From positions 628,572 to 651,415 of the forward strand of contig BFEA01000078.1 in assembly GCA_003427395.1 (NCBI GenBank): a stretch of DNA of 22,844 nt, written 5' to 3'. Every line of letters starts with the position of its first letter. Positions within the stretch are counted from its first letter, which is position 1. Made by a program: the position numbers and the translations under genes. The notes under the pieces are model-generated. The model searched no databases. It was not told the DNA's origin and was given only the letters and a program-made list of their open reading frames with translations. This DNA comes from Chara braunii. Its lineage: Eukaryota > Streptophyta > Charophyceae > Charales > Characeae. Of this stretch, positions 17,660 to 22,844 are shown in pieces.

Positions 17660-19300
17660 TGAACAGGGGTTTTAGGGGTGGGCGACCCGAAATCTGAAGG
17701 CAGAAAGGCTAGAAAGTTAGTGTTTAGGAAGTTAGTACGAAAACAGGCTGCGCGGGGCTATGGAGGAATTAAACGGGGGAGTAGAACGGTTAGCGCAACT
17801 CTCGACAAAAACGATTAGGAAGGGAGTTAAGGCGGGGGTTTCGAATAGTGGCGACTCCGAATCTGGGGTTGGACTTGGCGATGAGGTGGTAGTTTAGAGG
17901 GTTAGTAGAGAATGTGGTGCGGGAAAAGTTATCGAAAGGGGGCTATGGCAGAGAGTAGGAGTTGGGATTCTCGTCTGACTCTTTAGCGAGCTCGAGCCAG
18001 AGAGTGGGTTAGATTGAGTTTGTGATATCGGACGAACCCGGATCTGAGATTAAGATTAGCAAAGAATCAGTAGGATTAGAGTTAGTACGAGAATTGGCTG
18101 CGCGCGATGATGAAAGTTGTTACGGCATAAAAGAAGAGTGAGCCTACCCGTGTTCAGGGGAAGGTTCAGTTCAGATTCACTCATGCTCTCAGCGGCGGTA
18201 TGATGCTCCTAGCACAACGGAATTGGGCCAAACGGGAGTGGGGTGTCCGGGTGTTCTTGTCTGCGCCCTGCTGCTGGCCGGGGTGCAGGTGTGTCGCCCG
18301 TCCTATCAGTTGGAGCGGTGAGTGCATGTACCCAGTGGTGGCGACCGCCCGCAAGAGCCGGAATCCTCATGTGCCCGAGATCTGCTGCTGATACCTACGG
18401 GCTGTTGCTGCTGGCAGGTGGGACTCCGGACAGATCGCAGTGTTGGGGACTTGCCTGCGGATTGGTGTATGTCCGCGGAAAGGGAGCGGTGGGGTAGCAA
18501 TGCATGCTCCCCCACCTACCAGCCGTGCGCTGCCCACACAGCTAGTAACTATGGAATGAGGTCTGGCGAGCTAGTAGGAACGACAATTGGTTGGGGTGTG
18601 CTGTCGGTTCCCCTACGTGAAGTGGCGGTCGACAGTAGCGAGACGGTTGAAGAAAAGAGGTTGTTGCTGCAAACGGAGTAGGTGATCAAGCTGGATAGAG
18701 GGGGTTATGGTTGCGAACTGAGGGTTTGCGAGAAAGGTGATCCGGCGGTTTGACTTCACTTCTGACCAAGTTGTGCACACTTGGCCGCTATTGCGTGGCC
18801 CTCAGGCGATCGAAGGTAACAAGGCCCTATCTTGCGAGTCTTAGAGCACCCTTCATGGATCTGAGAGTCTCACACTTTTCTCTTTCTATCTCTCTAAATC
18901 TAAGTCTAGTCTGCTGGTTACGAGGGGAAGGCGGCAGGCGGGATTGCAACACGTAGGTCCGCATCAAGGCTCTGTGGGGAGTCCACCCACCGATTGCGGG
19001 AGCTCTGCCGGAACTCAGGAGGAGTTCTGGAGGTAGGGAAAAGTCACGTAAACCATTTCCATCTGTACAACCTACTACCACCCATGTTTGTTTATCCCCC
19101 TGTAGTATGATTGTTGTATGCATGAGGTTGTCCCTATGGTTTTGCTTTCTCTTTAGGACCCAATCAGACTGAATGGAAGGCACGTGTGAGAGTGAAGCCT
19201 AAGTTTCTTCTTTATCTTGGTTGAAAGCAGACAAAGGGATAAACTTGGGGAAGATGAGAGGAAGGTAGTCTTGCATGTGTTTGGAAGGGTCAACCAAAGC

Positions 19301-19987
19301 CTTAGCATTGTTTCCATGGTGAATGGCTCAGGGCTGTGTTTATTTAATTGTTTTCTGAAGGACCAGACATTTGTTTCCATGGTGAATGGTCTGATTGCTG
19401 TGTTTATTTAGTTGTTTTTCCGGGAACAAGGCATTGTTTCCATGATGAATGACCTAGTTGCTCTAGTTAACTTTGGGGGTTTGCCTGATTGAAGGAGTTT
19501 AAGTTCTTGTTTATTCTGAGGGATGATTTCTGGAATAAGGCTAAGCATTGTTTCCATGGTGAATGGTTTAGCCTGAAAACCACGTACATGAGTCAAACTG
19601 AGTATAAAAGGGAAAAAACTTTATATATATATTTGCATGTGAACTGGCAGCTGGATATTGTTTCCATAGTGAATGGTCCAGCGTTAAGCCATATTATCAA
19701 GAAGAGGAAGAGAAAAATACGAAGTATAAATGGAAATAGTTTGGGCAAGCTGAACATTGTTTCCATGGCGAATGGTTCAGTCCCCTACCCATATTTGCTT
19801 TCCTTTTTAAAAACAAAGTCAGAGAAATACTAAATTTTTGATATTAAACTGTTCGGGGCGGCTAGGCATTGTTTCCATGGCAAATGCCCTAGTCATATGC
19901 CCTAAAGAAGAGAGAAGTAGTTGTGCAACCTGTTCGTGTATATCTAAAAGGCAAGTTGGGCATTGTTTTCATGGCGAATGGTCCATC
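19301..19987 (+). repeat. Hairpin family II, eight modules (3' LTR)
   Basis: Modules at about 19301, 19362, 19424, 19539, 19651, 19750, 19862 and 19955. Stems include CAGAC/GTCTG (19364-19393), GGCTAA/TTAGCC (19539-19573), CTGGA/TCCAG (19651-19681), CTGAAC/GTTCAG (19750-19780) and CTAGGCAT/ATGCCCTAG with one bulge (19862-19892). The module at 19651 and the left arm of the one at 19862 are missing from the 5' LTR. Most loops keep GTTTCCATGG. Confidence 0.85.
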
Positions 19988-20258
19988 TCTATGTCTTATG
20001 AAGGACTTAAAAGATTCATAAACTATTTATATAGAATGAATTTAGGATGGTGAGAGTACTTACATTTGTGGTTTGGTTTGCATGTTACTGAGTGGGATGG
20101 CTAGTTTGTTTGGGTTCAGTATTATAGATAGTGACCTTAGTTGCTCGCCACGTGCTAGAGCCATAGGAGTTAGTGTCAATTTCTGCATTTTCTGTAATAA
20201 CTTTTTTTACTTAGGTCAATTCTTGCATTTTCTGAAATTTTTTCTAATAACTTGCCTT

Positions 20259-20803
20259 TGTATAAATCTTGGCAAGCTACCTTCTCTACGGGAAGCGCTG
20301 CCGAAATTTCTACAAATCTCATGAGTTAGTTGAATTTTGATTTTGAAAAGTTCAATTTTGTCTTTTCTCTTATCTGACTTAGTTAAAATCTGGGAAGTCT
20401 GCCTTTCTAAAGGGAGTGCTGCCCAAATTTTTGTTAATTCACGGAGTTAGACAAAATGGAACTTTGGGAAGTCAAAGTCACTTTCAAATTCTGGACTTAG
20501 CCTTGTACAAATTTTGGAATAACACTTTTCTAAAGGAAGTGCTGACGGAATTTCTGCAAAACTAAGGGGTTAGTTGAATCTTGTCTAAATTGAACTCAAG
20601 TTTTCTTTTGAGTTCATATCTGACTTAGTATAAATCTGAAAAAGTCCCCCTTTCTAAAGGGAGTGCTGCTCAAATTTCTACTTATTCAGGGAGTTAGACA
20701 AAATTTGACTTTCCAAAGTCAGAGATTATTTTTGTTTTTCGTATTTGAGCCTATTTAAATTCTGGAAAGACACTTTTCCTACGGGAAGCGCTGCCAAAAT
20801 TTT
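20259..20803 (+). repeat. Hairpin family III, five units (3' LTR)
   Basis: Same five units as 8027-8540, with unit 2 complete here (GGGAGTGCTGCCCAAATTT). Unit 5 has a better inner stem than its 5' partner (CTTTTCC..GGGAAG against CTTTACC..AGCAAG). The spacer hairpin GAACTCAA/TTGAGTTC is also conserved. Confidence 0.8.
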
Positions 20804-21473
20804 CTTAATTTAGAGGAGATTTATTATATTTTGACAGGTGGCGATCCTGGCGATCCACCTTCAATAGGGCAGATTCTGCAGTTGGTCTACCTTTGCTTAG
20901 ACACTGGCTTAGAGGTAGACCTAGACCTAGCTTTTAGGGGAATTTTGAGTCAGAATGTGTTATGAAGTTGTATTTTTCACGCGCTTATGATTTTAGTCTG
21001 GGGCATAGAACTATCATGTGTTACAAGTCCTCTTGATCGTTTGATTCAACTTCAGGACTAGATTCAGCTTGATCCTATAAGGATCACATTCTGTTATAAC
21101 TGATAACAGGTCGGTTGCCGATTCGTCGGTTTATGATTCAACTCCAATTCACTCTTGTCACTCAACCTAAAGACTTTAGCCTTGTGATTGAACTGTTTTA
21201 TTGTGTTTTCACCCGGACTTTATTGAATGGTCATCCAACAAAAGTACTGAGTATTTATTTAAGAGTTGCACGAGTGAGACGTGTGTGGCTAAAGCAAGGG
21301 GTATGAGTGCAAGGAATGGTTGAAGTTGACCCCGTGTAGTGCGTGGACTTCTAGTTGAATCATTGATGTGATTGCAGGTGCGTTTGTGGTTCGGACTCTG
21401 GATGTGATTGCCTGCGATTACATACATATATGGTTGGGAGAAGCCCCGCTGTGACTATGAGAAGTGATCGTCC

Positions 21474-21481
21474 TATAAAAT
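21474..21481 (+). promoter_or_regulatory. TATA-like box in the 3' LTR
   Basis: TATAAAAT, identical to 9209-9216 in the 5' LTR, with conserved flanks. Candidate only. Confidence 0.25.
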
Positions 21482-22576
21482 CAACCCTTATATATTTATG
21501 AGTGCCCTTAGTGTTTGAGAGGCCACTGTGATTGTGCGCAAGGGTTAACTAGATTGATTCCTGATAGAAAATGGGAATTCTCTTTTTACCTTTGCTTTTT
21601 AAAGTTTTTATAGTTGGACGTTGTAGTCCGTGGCAGTCGTCAAAGTGAAACCCCTTGACTTCAGTCCGGCCCCGGAGTGAAACTCATCTCCATGGCAGTA
21701 AGAAACGACTGCCACCACAGGTATAGACCTGTGTACCACCCACTCTACACAGAGTGCAAAAGAGGGTGTGTGGTCTTCAACCGTGCATGGCGGTTGTCCA
21801 GCGTCGAAAGATTAACCCTCAAAGCGGGTGTCAGCCGACACTTGAGAGTCGAACGCGACCCTCGAGATTAACGAGGACCGCGCGAGTCTAGGTACTACAT
21901 GGTACGCGATCATTGCGACTGCTTGTGTACGTTTGCACTGCGAGTCGATATGAGTTAGCCCTGCAGCCGCTCGATTTTATACTAAGTCTCGCGCGCGACG
22001 CCTTTCCGATTTCCACATCGGAAAGTTATGGAATGGCTACCAGGGGGCTAGGAGCGTTGTCGCGTTGTTTTATGTTGTGTCGTTTCGTGTGTGTGTGTGT
22101 GTGTTAAGGTTGTTAGAGTGGTGTGCGAGTGGTGTGTGTGGGATGCGTCCTAGTCCACCGACGTCGAATCGCGCTTGGGACTTCAGCCCCCCAAGCTGTC
22201 GGTTCGCGTGCGGGTTCAATAGTGGCGTATTACCGCGCGTACCCCTTATGCTACAGTGAACGAGAAACGCCCTCGGCTTGTCCACCTCTGCGATTGCAAC
22301 TGATTAGCTTTCATACTGTGGACTGGTAGCTCGGCGGGGATACGCCAACCGAAGGGAGGTGACAGCTCCCGTAACGTGTAGGTAAGTCGTGCCTGGCATA
22401 GGCTCTATCCTGTCGTAGGGGCTCGCGAGAGGTATGGCTGGCGCACTCGGCCGGAGCGGCTTAAGGAAGCTCCACAGGTATTATCTGCGACGGAGGATTT
22501 AAAACCAACTCCTGAGTGACGCGGCCAGGAGGGTCCCGCGTTGCCTTGGTGGAGTGCCGGACCGATGCGCTCGATA

Positions 22577-22580
22577 GTGT
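22577..22580 (+). repeat. Target site duplication GTGT, right
   Basis: Matches 3196-3199 at the other end of the element. Confidence 0.65.
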
Positions 22581-22844
22581 TCTCACTGTTCTCCCCATTT
22601 CCGTCGCATTCCTCTGATTTCCCTTTTTCCATCGTCCATTGGTTCCTGTTTTCTTTTTTTTTCTTTTTCTGTCGTGTCCCCCCCCTCTTCCGTCGCATTT
22701 TTTTTTTTTTTTTTTTGGATTTCCGTCGCATTTCGTCTTTCGAGTTGCCCCTTCTTTTGAGTCGGCGGCCCTTCTTTAGAGTTCGCGACGACAAAAGCAA
22801 GGAGGCCCGGCCGGCGGCAGACCCACGCACGTACGCACACACCC
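22581..22844. repeat. Pyrimidine-rich tandem repeat, right target flank
   Basis: CCGTCGCATTCCTCTGATTT (22602-22621) and TTTTTCC..CGTC..TTGGTTCCT reprise the left flank, again reaching CTGTCGTGT before a C-run. Further CCGTCGCATTT units follow at 22690-22735, then GC-rich sequence to the window edge. Minus-strand lysine-rich frames here are translations of the poly-T tracts. Confidence 0.75.

Larger units (their letters stand above)
3200..22576 (+). mobile_element. Non-autonomous LTR retrotransposon with giant LTRs
   Basis: A complete element of about 19.4 kb: two collinear LTRs of 7.1 and 7.3 kb around a 4.95-kb interior, terminal TGTCG..CGACA, a 4-bp target duplication, a tRNA-Asp-type PBS and a gag-like ORF with a CCHC knuckle. 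I find no pol domains, so replication enzymes must come from a partner element. Plants have related categories: TR-GAG elements (gag only) and LARDs (long LTRs, no coding). An extra ORF upstream of gag and very long LTRs also recall the Tat/Ogre group, but without pol the lineage cannot be placed. The orientation is set by the PBS and gag strand. Confidence 0.9.
15249..22576 (+). repeat. 3' LTR, 7,328 bp
   Basis: Starts TGTCGGTGCG and ends GCTCGATA; the terminal CA has become TA by one transition. Collinear with the 5' LTR throughout. It is 229 bp longer, mainly through segments missing from the 5' copy: about 110 bp between two family II hairpins (19550-19660), about 75 bp near 19796-19866, about 38 bp near 18521-18558, and part of a family III unit near 20410-20440. 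Minus-strand frames at 16558-17445 mirror those of the 5' LTR. No supported gene. Confidence 0.93.

Overview
This window looks like intergenic, repeat-dense DNA from a large plant nuclear genome. The plant assignment is inferred from type III hammerhead ribozymes in a retrozyme-like repeat, a tRNA-Asp primer binding site of the kind plant Ty3-type retrotransposons use, long AT and homopolymer microsatellites, and nested repeats. I see no host gene, rRNA, tRNA or CRISPR array. The species cannot be named from the sequence.

Positions 1-1795 hold a satellite-like array of alternating related monomers (A and B, dimer period about 300-324 bp). Its AT-rich linker is interrupted by a compact element (356-1111) made of two direct repeats about 423 bp apart. 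Each repeat carries a recognisable type III hammerhead self-cleaving ribozyme (551-610 and 974-1033). Positions 1795-3199 hold CT-rich and poly-T tracts, a probable fold-back element (about 2044-2700), a GC-rich stretch without a gene, and a pyrimidine-rich tandem repeat that is the insertion target of the next element.

Positions 3200-22576 form one LTR retrotransposon of about 19.4 kb with very long LTRs: 7,099 bp on the left (3200-10298) and 7,328 bp on the right (15249-22576). Support comes from matching ends (TGTCG at the 5' end; CGACA at the 3' end, decayed to CGATA on the right), a 4-bp target duplication GTGT, a PBS two mismatches away from complementarity to plant tRNA-Asp three bases inside the left LTR, and a gag-like ORF with a CCHC zinc knuckle. 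The 4.95-kb interior encodes only an unrecognised 160-176-codon frame and the 363-codon gag-like protein. No protease, reverse transcriptase, RNase H or integrase is visible, so it looks non-autonomous (TR-GAG or LARD-like) and would need enzymes supplied in trans.

The least expected signal is the LTR architecture. Three different families of repeated hairpin modules lie in a fixed order in both LTRs: a GC-rich family, a family whose stems vary while an apical loop with palindromic CCATGG is conserved, and a family of nested hairpins with inner stems that differ between units. This suggests selection or templating for RNA (or single-stranded DNA) folding in the LTR transcript. The two LTRs differ by roughly 8 in the first 100 aligned bases, so the insertion is not recent. 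Several length differences between them fall at or near hairpin loops.
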